Source: Comamonas sp. (GTDB lineage: Bacteria > Pseudomonadota > Gammaproteobacteria > Burkholderiales > Burkholderiaceae_C). From it: a stretch of 64,000 nucleotides of DNA. Location: the NCBI GenBank assembly GCA_031277805.1, contig JAITLR010000013.1:248001-312000 (forward strand). Direction: 5' to 3'. Shown in pieces: positions 38,301 to 46,088 of the stretch. The notes beneath the pieces were generated by a model. The model saw nothing but the letters and a program-made list of their open reading frames with translations. It ran no database searches and was not told the origin of the DNA. Every line of letters starts with the position of its first letter. The stretch's first letter is position 1. Position numbers and translations under genes: made by a program.

Positions 38301-39087
38301 AGCGTGGGTGGAGGGCGCTGAGCTTGATGGAAATGCCGGGTCCTTCGTAAATGCCCAGGCCTTTGGCCGATTGGCCGATGGCGTGAATCGCATCCACATA
38401 GGACTGCAGATAGCGTTGGGCATCGTCGGCGGTGAGCGCGGCTTCGCCCAGCATGTCGTACGAATAGCGAAAGCCTTTGGCTTGCAGCTCGCGTGCGCGC
38501 TGCAGTGCTTCGCCAATGGTTTCGCCCATCACGAATTGCTCGCCCATGAGGCGCATGGCCATATCCACGCCTTTGCGCACCAGCGGCTCTCCGCCGCGAG
38601 CCGTCAGGCGCTTGAGCGCCGAGAGCAGGCCCGATTCGCTATGCGTGTCGATCAGCTTGCCGGTAATCACCAGGCCCCAGGCTGCAGCGTTGACGAACAG
38701 CGACGGACTTTTGCCCAGGTGGGCCTGCCAGTCGCCGCCGCGCAGCTTGTCGCGAATCAACCTGTCGCGCGTGTCGTCATCGGGGATGCGCAGCAGTGCC
38801 TCGGCCAGGCACATCAGCGCCACGCCCTCCTGAGAGGATAGCGAAAACTCCTGCAACAGGCCTTGCACCAGCCCCTGGCGGGGCTGGGAGCGCAACTGCT
38901 GCACGAGCATGCGTGCATGGGCGGTGACCTGCATGGCCTGAGCTGCTGGCAGGGTGGCTGCAGGCAGCAATTGGGTGACTGCCGCACTTTCAGCCATGCG
39001 TGTGGCGGCAGTGACGGCCTGGCGCAAGGCATCTGCGGGTCGTTGGGGGTCGGGCAGCGTGGTGAACACGAAGTTGGAGGTCTGCAT
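35332..39087 (-). CDS. putA: Bifunctional proline dehydrogenase / L-glutamate gamma-semialdehyde dehydrogenase
   Basis: Oxidises proline to glutamate in two steps on one 1251-residue chain. The FAD-binding PRODH barrel (ISIKLSALHPRY, YDMLGEAALT, RLVKGAYWDSEIKRAQ) precedes the NAD-dependent aldehyde dehydrogenase with ETGGQNAMIVDSS and nucleophile Cys834 in GQRCSALR. A further C-terminal domain of the type found in long PutAs follows. The N-terminus starts directly with the helical PRODH arm, so the ribbon-helix-helix repressor domain of enteric PutA is absent. The start at 39087 is uncertain; ATGs at 39135 and 39141 are alternatives. The Lrp-type gene opposite is the likely regulator. Confidence 0.95.
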   Translation of the reverse strand: MQTSNFVFTTLPDPQRPADALRQAVTAATRMAESAAVTQLLPAATLPAAQAMQVTAHARMLVQQLRSQPRQGLVQGLLQEFSLSSQEGVALMCLAEALLRIPDDDTRDRLIRDKLRGGDWQAHLGKSPSLFVNAAAWGLVITGKLIDTHSESGLLSALKRLTARGGEPLVRKGVDMAMRLMGEQFVMGETIGEALQRARELQAKGFRYSYDMLGEAALTADDAQRYLQSYVDAIHAIGQSAKGLGIYEGPGISIKLSALHPRYSRAQWQRVMDELLPRVLQLCELARSYQIGLNIDAEEAERLELSLDLLEQLAHAPSLVGWDGLGFVIQAYQKRCPYVIDYLVDLARRSGRRLMVRLVKGAYWDSEIKRAQIDGLSDYPVYTRKHHTDVAYIACARKLLAAPDAIYPQFATHNAQTVATIESLASAQPYRAGRYEFQCLHGMGEPLYRHVVEASDPAARRPCRIYAPVGTHETLLAYLVRRLLENGANSSFVHRIADPDWPISDLIAAPAEQTLAESQNDSKSIGQPHPRIALPRDLLGPQRQNSDGLDLSDDKVLGALAQSLQSTTPAPSAELADAITNPANHQQVLGHIPETTAEQLQQALTAAEQAQPAWSQAAVAQRAAFLEAAADSYQAHIQPLMTLLMREAGKTAANAVSEVREAIDFLRYYAAQMRRQDETGLLTLGIGPVVCISPWNFPLAIFTGQIAAALAAGNVVLAKPAEQTPLIATEAVRLLHAAGIPAPVLQLLPGRGETVGADLVADARVGGVLFTGSTEVARLLNQQTAQRLRTDGESVVLVAETGGQNAMIVDSSALVEQAVLDIVSSAFDSAGQRCSALRLLCVQSDCADRLLTMLRGAMQELRCGDPALLATDIGPVIDAEAQANIEQHIARLQAQHLPIHQSSLAAEVAAQGHFVPPTLVELKDLHSLQREVFGPVLHVLRYQRRELPQLLERINQLGYGLTMGLHTRIDETMEQVVQSAHVGNLYVNRNMVGAVVGLQPFGGEGLSGTGPKAGGPLYLPRLQQTAAAPLQLLSQLLQQSGPALPAPSASFSVASKNPRQLTDWALRQLAGWANWQGDSFLADHCQALLAQFSELQAARLLPGPTGERNLYTLHGKPRTLCLAQSKTMLLQQLAATLASSSQAVWVNTAASVDLFASLPSSLKPHIELLAADLLLADIAQSTTMDNALLECDSAQFLQWSQALAQRPGPLVLPVRCHADRPIRLERLWHERALSHNTAAAGGNAALMTLES

Positions 39088-39256
39088 ATCGGGTCGGAAG
39101 AATGCGGGCCGGGCAGCGAGTCGGTGCGCTGCCATCACCATGTGTACACCCGCATTGCAAACTGCTGGCGACGCGGTGTCTACATGGGACAAATCATTGC
39201 TGGTCTTTCGGCGAATGAATCACTATATTTTTGATGTTCAAAAGAGGAATTCACCA

Positions 39257-39733
39257 ATGAGTGATGCTTCGGAAGTGGATATTGATAGGGTTGACCGCAA
39301 AATCCTGTCGATCTTGCAAACTGATGGGCGCATTTCCAATCTGCGCCTGGCCGAACAGGTGGCGTTGTCGCCCACGGCTGTGCAGGCGAGGGTGACCCGG
39401 CTCACGCGCGACGGCTATATCCTGGGTTATGAGGCGCGCCTGAACCCACGCAAGCTGGACGCGGGCATGACGGTGTTTGTCGAGGTGCTGCTGGATCGCA
39501 CCACACCCCATGTATTCGACGAGTTCAAGGCCGCCGTGCTGGCCTATCCGGCCATCATGGAATGCCATATGGTGGCCGGCGGCTTTGACTATCTGCTCAA
39601 GACCCGCATGGCCGACATGGCGGCCTACCGCGAATTTGCCGGGCGTGTGCTGTGGCAACTGCCTGGTGTGCGCGAAACACGTACCTATGCGGTGATGGAA
39701 GAGGTCAAGGACGATGCCCGGCTGCCGCTGTAG
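39257..39733 (+). CDS. Lrp/AsnC family regulator, probable proline-responsive activator of putA
   Basis: 158 residues. The AsnC-type helix-turn-helix is IDRVDRKILSILQTDGRIS then LRLAEQVALSPTAVQARVTR. The RAM effector domain follows, with MECHMVAGGFDYLLK and the C-terminal TYAVMEEVKDD. AAAGAGGA is 8 bases before the ATG. It is divergent from putA, which lacks its own repressor domain, so it matches the PutR/BkdR-type arrangement. The regulatory role is inferred from position. Confidence 0.88.
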   Translation: MSDASEVDIDRVDRKILSILQTDGRISNLRLAEQVALSPTAVQARVTRLTRDGYILGYEARLNPRKLDAGMTVFVEVLLDRTTPHVFDEFKAAVLAYPAIMECHMVAGGFDYLLKTRMADMAAYREFAGRVLWQLPGVRETRTYAVMEEVKDDARLPL

Positions 39734-39748
39734 GGCCAGGCATGGGGT

Positions 39749-40507
39749 TCAGGCAGGGCGTTGATATCTCTGAAACGAAGCCCGCAGCAGATCCAATATC
39801 AGAAACAGCGACATGCCAAAGGCCAGAGCCACCACAACCAGCGGCAGACCCAGGGCGCTGACAATGGAGCTGCCACCGGGAATGGCCAGCGGGGTATTGG
39901 TGGTGCAGATGAATTCTGCGGCGCTCATACCGGTGTAATGCATGGCGCAGACGGCGATGGCCATGATGGCTGCTGCCAGCAGGCGGGCACTGACCTGTAC
40001 GGTATGAAACGCCAGCCATAGCGCGGTCGTGGCTGCGGCCAGTGCAATCAGCACGGACAGGGCCACGCGTCCGTAGTCCCACTGGAAGTGCCCGCCAAAG
40101 CGCATTCCATACATGCCCAGGTAGTGCATGACCACGGCCCCCATGCCCAGCATGGAGCCCGCTGTCAGCAGCCGACCCATGTTGTGCGGGTTGCGTGCCA
40201 CGATATGGAAGGCCAGGGCAGAGATGAGCACGGCTGCAATCAGGGAGATGCCGGTTTCCCAGATCGAGTAACCCACGCCCAGATCCATGCGCAAGGCCAG
40301 CATGGCGATGAAGTGCATGGACCAGACGCCGATGCCCCCAAGGGCGATGCCGGTGCTGAGCAGGCCCAGCCGGTAGGACTGGCTGGCGCTTTTGCCCGAA
40401 AGCAGCCGTTTGGCCGAAACCAGTGCCATGAAGGCTCCGACCGCCGAAATCAGGTAAGACAGTACAACAAGTTCCATGTTGTAGCTGGTGTTGACCGCTG
40501 CATCCAT
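39749..40507 (-). CDS. Stand-alone MHYT-domain membrane sensor
   Basis: 252 residues with seven membrane segments and three MHYT-type motifs: SMHFIAMLAL, VVMHYLGMYGMR and AMHYTGMSAAEF. MHYT domains are thought to bind copper and sense a gas (O2, CO or NO), usually fused to GGDEF/EAL or kinase domains. Here no output domain is attached. GGGAG precedes the ATG at 40507 by 6 bases, which decides the start. Confidence 0.85.
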   Translation of the reverse strand: MDAAVNTSYNMELVVLSYLISAVGAFMALVSAKRLLSGKSASQSYRLGLLSTGIALGGIGVWSMHFIAMLALRMDLGVGYSIWETGISLIAAVLISALAFHIVARNPHNMGRLLTAGSMLGMGAVVMHYLGMYGMRFGGHFQWDYGRVALSVLIALAAATTALWLAFHTVQVSARLLAAAIMAIAVCAMHYTGMSAAEFICTTNTPLAIPGGSSIVSALGLPLVVVALAFGMSLFLILDLLRASFQRYQRPA

Positions 40508-40600
40508 GCGCTTCTCCCAAGGTTGGAAAAGAAGAATCAAGACTGTGCAGCGTGAGTTTTATCAAAATGTTTAAAAAGTATCAATATGATATTTTTTGAT

Positions 40601-41077
40601 CTATCCCCAGAGCACGGGCTTGTTCACCATCAGGAAATAGGTTGCTGCCATGGCAATGAAGGCGGGGTAGCCCAGGGCCTCCCAGCGCTGCTGGTAGTGC
40701 TGATAGAGGCGGGGCAGGGTCTGGCTGCCGGCCTGGGCTTCGGATGCAATAGCAGCCATGCGAATTTGCAGCCATACCACGGGCAACCAGCAGATGCCGG
40801 CCAGCACATACAGGCCCAGTGACAGTGCCAGCCAGGGCGTGGTCAACGGCCAGCCCGTCATATAGGCCATGGCGATGCCGGTGATGGGTTGAATGAAGAT
40901 GCAGGGAGTGGTGAACCACCAGTCCGCGCGTACCACAAGGCGGCTGACCACGGCCTGGGCCGCGACCGAGCCGCTGCGATTGGCAAAAAACATATAGAAG
41001 GCCGAGCCCAGCCCTGTGCCCACCAGCAGCACGCTGGAGAGAATGTGGACCATCTTGAGCAGCAGATAGGTATTCAT
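40601..41077 (-). CDS. DUF2269 family membrane protein
   Basis: 158 residues with four membrane segments. KMVHILSSVLLVGTGLGSAFYM and ADWWFTTPCIFIQPITG are DUF2269 landmarks. The ATG overlaps the stop of the upstream DoxX-like gene (ATGA), so translation is coupled. It is the last gene of the unit controlled by the GbsR/MarR-type regulator. Confidence 0.82.
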   Translation of the reverse strand: MNTYLLLKMVHILSSVLLVGTGLGSAFYMFFANRSGSVAAQAVVSRLVVRADWWFTTPCIFIQPITGIAMAYMTGWPLTTPWLALSLGLYVLAGICWLPVVWLQIRMAAIASEAQAGSQTLPRLYQHYQQRWEALGYPAFIAMAATYFLMVNKPVLWG

Positions 41078-41505
41078 GATTCACGTCCGTCGGATGAAGA
41101 AGAGGTTGTCTGCAGCAAAAACCACAGCATGGCGGCGATCGGCAGGTTCTTGAGCAGCGGCCCCAGCGGGTGCAGCCACAGCGTGGGTTGCAGTGCCGTG
41201 CCGACCACGGTCATGGCTGTCATCAGCAGCAAGGCCGTCAGATAGCTGGCACGGCCCGGGTGCAGCAGTAGCGCCAGGCCTATGAGCAGGTCGGCCAGCA
41301 GGCCCGACCAGATCAGCAAGGCCTGCCATTGCACGCAGGCAATGCCGCCCTCGGCCAGCAGGCGCGCGCCCTCGTGGTTCAGGCCGGAGAAGCCGAGATA
41401 ATCGAGTGCGCTGACCAGCGCCGTGCCCAGCCAGACTGCGACCAGGCTGGCGCGCATGGCGCGGGAGGAGGGGTGAACCCTGGTCGTTGTTGAATACTCA
41501 GGCAT
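41074..41505 (-). CDS. DoxX-like membrane protein
   Basis: 143 residues with four hydrophobic segments. GLLADLLIGLALLLHPGRASYL and LHPLGPLLKNLPIAAMLW resemble DoxX-like proteins often fused or adjacent to NAD(P)-binding partners. GGAGG lies before ATG 41505. It overlaps the upstream gene by 8 bases and the downstream gene by 4. Confidence 0.8.
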   Translation of the reverse strand: MPEYSTTTRVHPSSRAMRASLVAVWLGTALVSALDYLGFSGLNHEGARLLAEGGIACVQWQALLIWSGLLADLLIGLALLLHPGRASYLTALLLMTAMTVVGTALQPTLWLHPLGPLLKNLPIAAMLWFLLQTTSSSSDGRES

Positions 41506-42382
41506 GAAGGCGTCCTCCCTTGGGCAAGGTGGCCAGCATGTCGCGGATATCGACAGGCGCGCGGCCCAGCAGATCGGCCAACGTTTGTGGGTTGGTGATG
41601 TTGTCGTGTTCCAGCAGTGCCGCGGCCTCGCTGCACCAGGGCATCCAGGGCAGGTGGTCGCCCAGGCTGGCGCTGGCCTGGCTGAGCCAGTCCGGCAGCA
41701 GCCGTACCCTGGCCGGGCCGTACTCCATCTGTGAGCGCAGGCTGGCAATAAAGCGCTCTATGGAAACAGGTTCCGGCCCGCCGATCTCGATCACGCCAGC
41801 GGGTGTGGTCGATACGGCCATTTTTGCCAGTACTTCGGCCAGATCCCGTACCGCCACGGGCTGGATATGAGCGCTGCGCATGACCGATGGCAGTGGCAGC
41901 ACGGGCAAGCCGGCCAGCAGCAAGAACAGCTTGCTGCTGGAGCCGCCACCGCCAAAGATGATGCTGGGGCGCACCACCACGGGGGTGAGCTGGCCCAGCT
42001 CACCCAGGGCCAGCAGATAGTCGTCGGCCGCGCGTTTGGTGGTGGCATAGAGGGTCTCGCTCTTGTCCACGCCCAGGGCCGAGACCTGTACGACACGCCT
42101 TACTCCGCTTTGGGCACAGGCCTCGAACAAGGCGGCGGGGGCCTTCATATGCAAGGTTTGCAGGTCCTGGTCGGGCTTGTCGCGCAGGGCTCCCACGGCA
42201 TTGATGACGGCGTCGATGTTCTGCAGATGCTCTAGCCACTGGTCGGGCGTGGTGCAGCGTGCAAAATCCAATGCCGGGCTGGAATGGCGGCTGCGCACCA
42301 CCGGGTCATGGCCCAACTGGCTCAAGGCATTGACGATGTGCTTGCCCAGAAAGCCGGTGCCGCCGCAGATCAGAACTCGCAT
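41498..42382 (-). CDS. NAD(P)-binding Rossmann-fold protein (atypical SDR/NmrA-like)
   Basis: 294 residues. The nucleotide-binding motif is GGTGFLGKHI at residues 7-16. INAVGAL, VSALGVDKSE and a YATTKRAAD active-site-like YxxxK follow. It resembles complex-I assembly NDUFA9-like or NmrA-like proteins. AAAGGAG precedes ATG 42382 and decides the start. In other bacteria this type is fused to a DoxX-like domain; here the DoxX-like gene follows with an 8-base overlap, which suggests one complex. Confidence 0.82.
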   Translation of the reverse strand: MRVLICGGTGFLGKHIVNALSQLGHDPVVRSRHSSPALDFARCTTPDQWLEHLQNIDAVINAVGALRDKPDQDLQTLHMKAPAALFEACAQSGVRRVVQVSALGVDKSETLYATTKRAADDYLLALGELGQLTPVVVRPSIIFGGGGSSSKLFLLLAGLPVLPLPSVMRSAHIQPVAVRDLAEVLAKMAVSTTPAGVIEIGGPEPVSIERFIASLRSQMEYGPARVRLLPDWLSQASASLGDHLPWMPWCSEAAALLEHDNITNPQTLADLLGRAPVDIRDMLATLPKGGRLHA

Positions 42383-42398
42383 AGGGGCTCCTTTTGTG

Positions 42399-42418
42399 AT
42401 TTCTGCCATTGCAGAAAT
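42399..42418. promoter_or_regulatory. Operator palindrome before the NAD(P)-binding protein gene
   Basis: ATTTCTGC-N4-GCAGAAAT, a perfect 8-bp inverted repeat. It matches the palindrome at 43002-43025 upstream of the regulator gene, so both are probable binding sites for that regulator. Confidence 0.75.
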
Positions 42419-42424
42419 TCCATG

Positions 42425-42979
42425 TCATGGGGGTTGGATCTTGTCGCTGTCCTTGCCAGAGCCTCTTACAAACCGCTGAACGCTGGCGCCCAGACGCAGG
42501 ATCTTGTCCAGTGTGGCGGGGGAGAGGCGCAGCATCTCGTCGGTCCAGACGCCTATGGAATCCATCAGCCGCAAGGTCTCGTGCACACGGTCCTGAGTGT
42601 CCGGAGTTTCCTGTTCGAACTCGGGCTGGGCGATCAGCTCGCGCAGCAAGGCGCTGGTGGGGTCGAATTCGCGCTGCTTGCGCTCTCGCACAATGGTGCG
42701 CAACAGCTCCCACACATCGGCCGAGGTTTCGAAATACTCGCGTCGATCGCCGCTTTTGCGACTGGTGCGAATCAGGTTCCAGTTCAGCAGCTCTTTCAGG
42801 CTGGTGCTGACGTTGGAGCGCGCCGCGCCCAGGGTTTCGCAGATCTCATCGGCATTGAGCGGACGGCCATGAAAGAACAGCAGGGCATGGATTTGTGCCA
42901 CCGTGCGGTTCACGCCCCAGGCATTGCCCATGTCACCCCAGTGGTGCACAAAACGTTCGGCGATAGGAGTCAGTTGCAT
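42425..42979 (-). CDS. GbsR/MarR-family transcriptional regulator
   Basis: 184 residues. The winged-helix part is NADEICETLGAARSNVSTSL (about residues 42-61), followed by RKSGDRREYFE in the wing. A C-terminal helical half of the GbsR type follows. It heads the minus-strand unit and is likely to repress it and itself through the two ATTTCTG-type palindromes. The signal is unknown. Confidence 0.87.
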   Translation of the reverse strand: MQLTPIAERFVHHWGDMGNAWGVNRTVAQIHALLFFHGRPLNADEICETLGAARSNVSTSLKELLNWNLIRTSRKSGDRREYFETSADVWELLRTIVRERKQREFDPTSALLRELIAQPEFEQETPDTQDRVHETLRLMDSIGVWTDEMLRLSPATLDKILRLGASVQRFVRGSGKDSDKIQPP

Positions 42980-43001
42980 GCGTTCAGTGTGTTGGTCTTT
43001 G

Positions 43002-43025
43002 AAATTTCTGTCAATACAGAAATTT
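43002..43025. promoter_or_regulatory. Operator palindrome upstream of the regulator gene
   Basis: AAATTTCTGT-N4-ACAGAAATTT, a perfect 10-bp inverted repeat with CAAT spacer, 23 bases before the regulator's ATG. The same ATTTCTG/CAGAAAT half-sites recur at 42399-42418, and a weak version lies near 43109. Confidence 0.8.
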
Positions 43026-43213
43026 ATGATTTTGCATGCTGTCTAATAGTGGTCAGGCGGATGGGTACGTGGCTGATATCAATTGGGGATAGGGCGCAGG
43101 AGGACTATTTCTGTATTTTTGGAAATTTCGTATGAGTGAAGGGCCTGCAGTGCTCCCTCTATAGAATGGCGTCAAGATGTAGGGGCAGACCGCTCCGAGG
43201 GAAGGGAGACTCC

Positions 43214-43525
43214 ATGACCGCTTTATCCGCAATGCGTGCCACGCTGGTTCTGTCGGCCTGCGTGCTGGCGCAGGCTGCCTCGGCCGCCTGCTACTTTGTC
43301 TATGCGCCCAACAACGAGCTGATCTACCGCTCCAATCGCTCACCCGTCGATCTGTCCTTGCCGCTGCATATGACGGTGCCAAAGCTCTCTCCAGGCGCGA
43401 CCATGTTCTTCTCGCTGGATGAATACAACTGTGCAACCGAGGTCAACCTGATTGCCGAGCGAGCCCTGATGTCCCAGGCGCGTAGTAGCGGCGAGCGCCG
43501 TCTGCGTGAGGACTCCCGCTTCTGA
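43214..43525 (+). CDS. Small secreted protein of unknown function
   Basis: 103 residues with a signal peptide (hydrophobic residues 8-22, cleavage at ASA near 24), then ACYFVYAPNNELIYRSNRSP and DLSLPLHMTVPKLSPG. Two cysteines in the mature part could pair. I recognise it as a conserved hypothetical type in Comamonadaceae and related bacteria, with no function known to me. The ATG at 43214 follows AGGGAG. Confidence 0.7.
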   Translation: MTALSAMRATLVLSACVLAQAASAACYFVYAPNNELIYRSNRSPVDLSLPLHMTVPKLSPGATMFFSLDEYNCATEVNLIAERALMSQARSSGERRLREDSRF

Positions 43526-43666
43526 TTACATAGCTGATAGCGCTTTCTGGGTAGGCGTTTGAGGCGTTTTTCATTGAATTATCTGGTGTGGTTTGAAGGC
43601 ATGGGGCGCAGCTTTTTGCCGGGGTCGGCTCTCGGGTATGGGGCAGCCTGAGACAATCGGGACACC

Positions 43667-45166
43667 ATGAGTGAATCCCGCGACAACAAAATTCCCGAAA
43701 ACCTGCCCGAAGTCCCGTCTGATGCCCCGGCGCTGCCCGAGGGCTGGCTGGAAGTGCTGTCCATGGACATGGACGCTCAGGGCGTTGCCCGCAAGCCTGA
43801 CGGCAAGGTCGTCTTCATCGATGGCGCCCTGACGGGTGAAATCGTCAGCGCCAATACCCATCGCAAGAAAAACAACTGGGAAGCGGCCACGCTGACCGAA
43901 ATCCACCGCGAATCTTCCCAGCGCGTGACACCCGGCTGCCCCAATTTCGGCCTGCATGTGGGCGCTTGCGGCGGCTGCAAGATGCAGCACCTACATGTGG
44001 CGGCCCAGGTGGCCATCAAGCAGCGTGTGCTGGAAGATAATCTCTGGCATCTAGGCAAGGTCAAGCCCGAGACCCTGTTGCGCCCCATCGAAGGCCCAGC
44101 CTGGGGTTATCGCTTCCGTTCGCGCCTGTCGGTGCGCTATGTGATCAAAAAGGGCAAGGCGCTGGTGGGCTTCCATGAGCGCAAGAGCCGCTACATCGCC
44201 GACATGGAGACCTGCAAGGTCCTGCCTCCCCATGTGGATGCCATGCTGATGCCCATGCGTGCGCTGATTGCTGGCATGGATGCACGCGAGACCTGCCCGC
44301 AGATCGAAGTGGCCTGCGGCGACCATGTGACGGCCCTGGTACTGCGTCACCTGGAGCCCCTGAGCGATGCCGACAAGCAGCGCCTGCGCGATTTTGCTGT
44401 CGAGCATGATGTGCAGTGGTGGCTGCAGCCCAAGGGGCCGGACACCGTGCATCTGATGGAAGAGGGCGGCACCCAGCTGTCCTACGGGCTGCCTGACTTC
44501 GGCATCACCATGCCGTTCAAGCCCACCGATTTCACCCAGGTCAATCCGCATATCAACCGCGTACTGGTCACACGCTCGCTGCGCCTGCTGGATGCGAAGA
44601 AGGACGAACGCGTCATCGACTGGTTCTGCGGTCTGGGCAACTTCACTCTGCCCATTGCCACCATGGCACGCGAAGTGCTGGGTATCGAAGGCTCGGACAC
44701 CCTGGTCAAGCGCTCGCACGAGAACTACGCGGCCAACAATACCGTACGTGCGGAGGAAGACAAGCTGGCTCCTACCGCCTTTGTGGCTCGCAATCTGTTC
44801 GAGATGACGCCTGCCATGCTGATTGCCGACGGCAATGCCGACAAGTGGTTGGTGGACCCACCCCGTGAAGGTGCTTTTGCTCTGGCTAAAGCCATGGCCG
44901 ACATTCACCAGATCCGGATCGGCGCCAAGCAGACCGGTGTGGCTACCGAAGAGCAGCCCGATCTGCTGCCGCCCCTGCCTGAAGGCCAGGAAAGCTGGAA
45001 CTTCCCCAAGCGTATCGTCTACGTGAGCTGCAACCCCGCAACGCTGGCGCGTGACGCCGGTCTGCTGGTGCACCAGGCGGGCTACCGATGCGTGGCAGCC
45101 GGTGTGGTCAATATGTTCCCGCATACGGCCCATGTGGAGTCCATGGCTGTCTTCGAGCGCGATTGA
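43667..45166 (+). CDS. rlmD: 23S rRNA (uracil(1939)-C(5))-methyltransferase
   Basis: A class I SAM-dependent methyltransferase that makes m5U1939. The [4Fe-4S] ligands are in CPNFG...[10 protein letters not shown] (about residues 90-106). The SAM-binding [10 protein letters not shown], the DPPREGA loop and the catalytic-Cys motif [10 protein letters not shown] are visible. The product has 499 residues against about 433 in E. coli, with extra length in an N-terminal leader and in a segment before the catalytic Cys. The TRAM part is shorter. Confidence 0.93.
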   Translation: MSESRDNKIPENLPEVPSDAPALPEGWLEVLSMDMDAQGVARKPDGKVVFIDGALTGEIVSANTHRKKNNWEAATLTEIHRESSQRVTPGCPNFGLHVGACGGCKMQHLHVAAQVAIKQRVLEDNLWHLGKVKPETLLRPIEGPAWGYRFRSRLSVRYVIKKGKALVGFHERKSRYIADMETCKVLPPHVDAMLMPMRALIAGMDARETCPQIEVACGDHVTALVLRHLEPLSDADKQRLRDFAVEHDVQWWLQPKGPDTVHLMEEGGTQLSYGLPDFGITMPFKPTDFTQVNPHINRVLVTRSLRLLDAKKDERVIDWFCGLGNFTLPIATMAREVLGIEGSDTLVKRSHENYAANNTVRAEEDKLAPTAFVARNLFEMTPAMLIADGNADKWLVDPPREGAFALAKAMADIHQIRIGAKQTGVATEEQPDLLPPLPEGQESWNFPKRIVYVSCNPATLARDAGLLVHQAGYRCVAAGVVNMFPHTAHVESMAVFERD

Positions 45167-45223
45167 TCAGGATCTGACTGTGGCTCTTTAAATTCGGCTT
45201 CAGGCCGGGTTTTGTGAGCCATG

Positions 45224-45343
45224 TCACCACCAGGAGAGCAGCACCAGCAAACCTCCCAGGCAGATGAGCAAACCCAGCACGGTCTGGGCACGCATGCCTG
45301 GGTGCTGGTCGTGGTGGCTTGATTCAATATGGGCATTCATCAT
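45224..45343 (-). CDS. 39-residue single-pass membrane protein
   Basis: MMNAHIESSHHDQHPGMRAQ is followed by a hydrophobic helix (TVLGLLICLGGLLVLLSWW). The N-terminus has three His and several acids, suitable for metal binding. The ATG overlaps the stop of the DUF2325 gene (ATGA), and GGGAGA is just upstream, so translation is coupled. It is too short for routine gene finders. Control by the Fur-like site upstream of the DUF2325 gene is likely. Function unknown. Confidence 0.65.
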   Translation of the reverse strand: MMNAHIESSHHDQHPGMRAQTVLGLLICLGGLLVLLSWW

Positions 45344-45885
45344 GCGGTCTCCCGGTTGCCAAACGCGGGCAGGGGTGAGTCGTCTTCCATGCCACTATGC
45401 AACTGCACCACATGCAGGGCGTTGCTGGAGGCGTCCAGCAGCACGCAGGGTTTGCCCGTGCGCTTGCAGTGATCCTGAACCCGCCAGAAAGCGCCGTCGC
45501 TGATGCAGCCGCTTTGGCATATCACGAGGTCGGCAGCCTGCAGGCTGTTTTCCAGTAGCTGCTGCTCCAGTCGTTCGTTGCCTTGCGGTGTCGCGGGCAT
45601 GGCTCTCTGGTTGAACAAGGAAGCCGGATCCACCGAGGTCGAGGCTGATGACAGCCAGGCCGTCAGCTGCTGCGCGACCAGCGTTTGCCGCAGCTCTCTT
45701 TCCCAGGCCAGGGCGCTGTCACGCGCGATCAGCTGAGCGCGGGTGCGTACCAGTTGCTGGCTCAGTGCCTGTACCTGGCGGGCCAATGACTGGATTTGCG
45801 CACTGCAGCGTTGCTGAACCTCTCGGTAGTTCAGCATGAGCGCTCCATGCTCCCGGCTCAATTGCTCCATCTCATCGTCGCTCAT
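45340..45885 (-). CDS. DUF2325 domain-containing protein
   Basis: 181 residues. The N-terminal 70 are helical and probably coiled coil (EMEQLSREHGAL...QSLARQVQALSQQL). The C-terminal DUF2325 part is LVICQSGCISDGAFWRVQDH then KRTGKPCVLLD. ATG 45885 is used because GGGG lies before it and the longer frame crosses the Fur-like site. DUF2325 proteins of this kind occur beside iron genes in Betaproteobacteria. Molecular function unknown. Confidence 0.75.
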   Translation of the reverse strand: MSDDEMEQLSREHGALMLNYREVQQRCSAQIQSLARQVQALSQQLVRTRAQLIARDSALAWERELRQTLVAQQLTAWLSSASTSVDPASLFNQRAMPATPQGNERLEQQLLENSLQAADLVICQSGCISDGAFWRVQDHCKRTGKPCVLLDASSNALHVVQLHSGMEDDSPLPAFGNRETA

Positions 45886-45956
45886 GGCAGCCCCTTTCTT
45901 GGCCAATCGCAGGCAGGGCTGGAACCCAAGTGCCTGTTGCTTGATCGTGGAATCAT

Positions 45957-45981
45957 GATAATGCAATTGAGAATCAATATC
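45957..45981. promoter_or_regulatory. Fur-box-like site upstream of the DUF2325 gene
   Basis: GATAATGCAATTGAGAAT followed by CAATATC. It matches the GATAATGATAATCATTATC consensus at the ends and contains the TGAGAAT half-site. It lies about 70 bases before the ATG. Confidence 0.65.
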
Positions 45982-46030
45982 AATGAATGACTTGAGAGCA
46001 GAACGTTTTTTGCGGCGCAAGGGCTGAATG

Positions 46031-46062
46031 AAAAAAGGCCGCAGCAATGTGGCTGCGGCCTT
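46031..46062 (-). terminator. Terminator of the small lipoprotein gene
   Basis: An 11-bp perfect stem AAGGCCGCAGC / GCTGCGGCCTT. The + strand A-run before it becomes a T-run on the minus strand. Confidence 0.88.
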
Positions 46063-46088
46063 GAGGCTTGAGCGGCAGAGTTCGTGAC

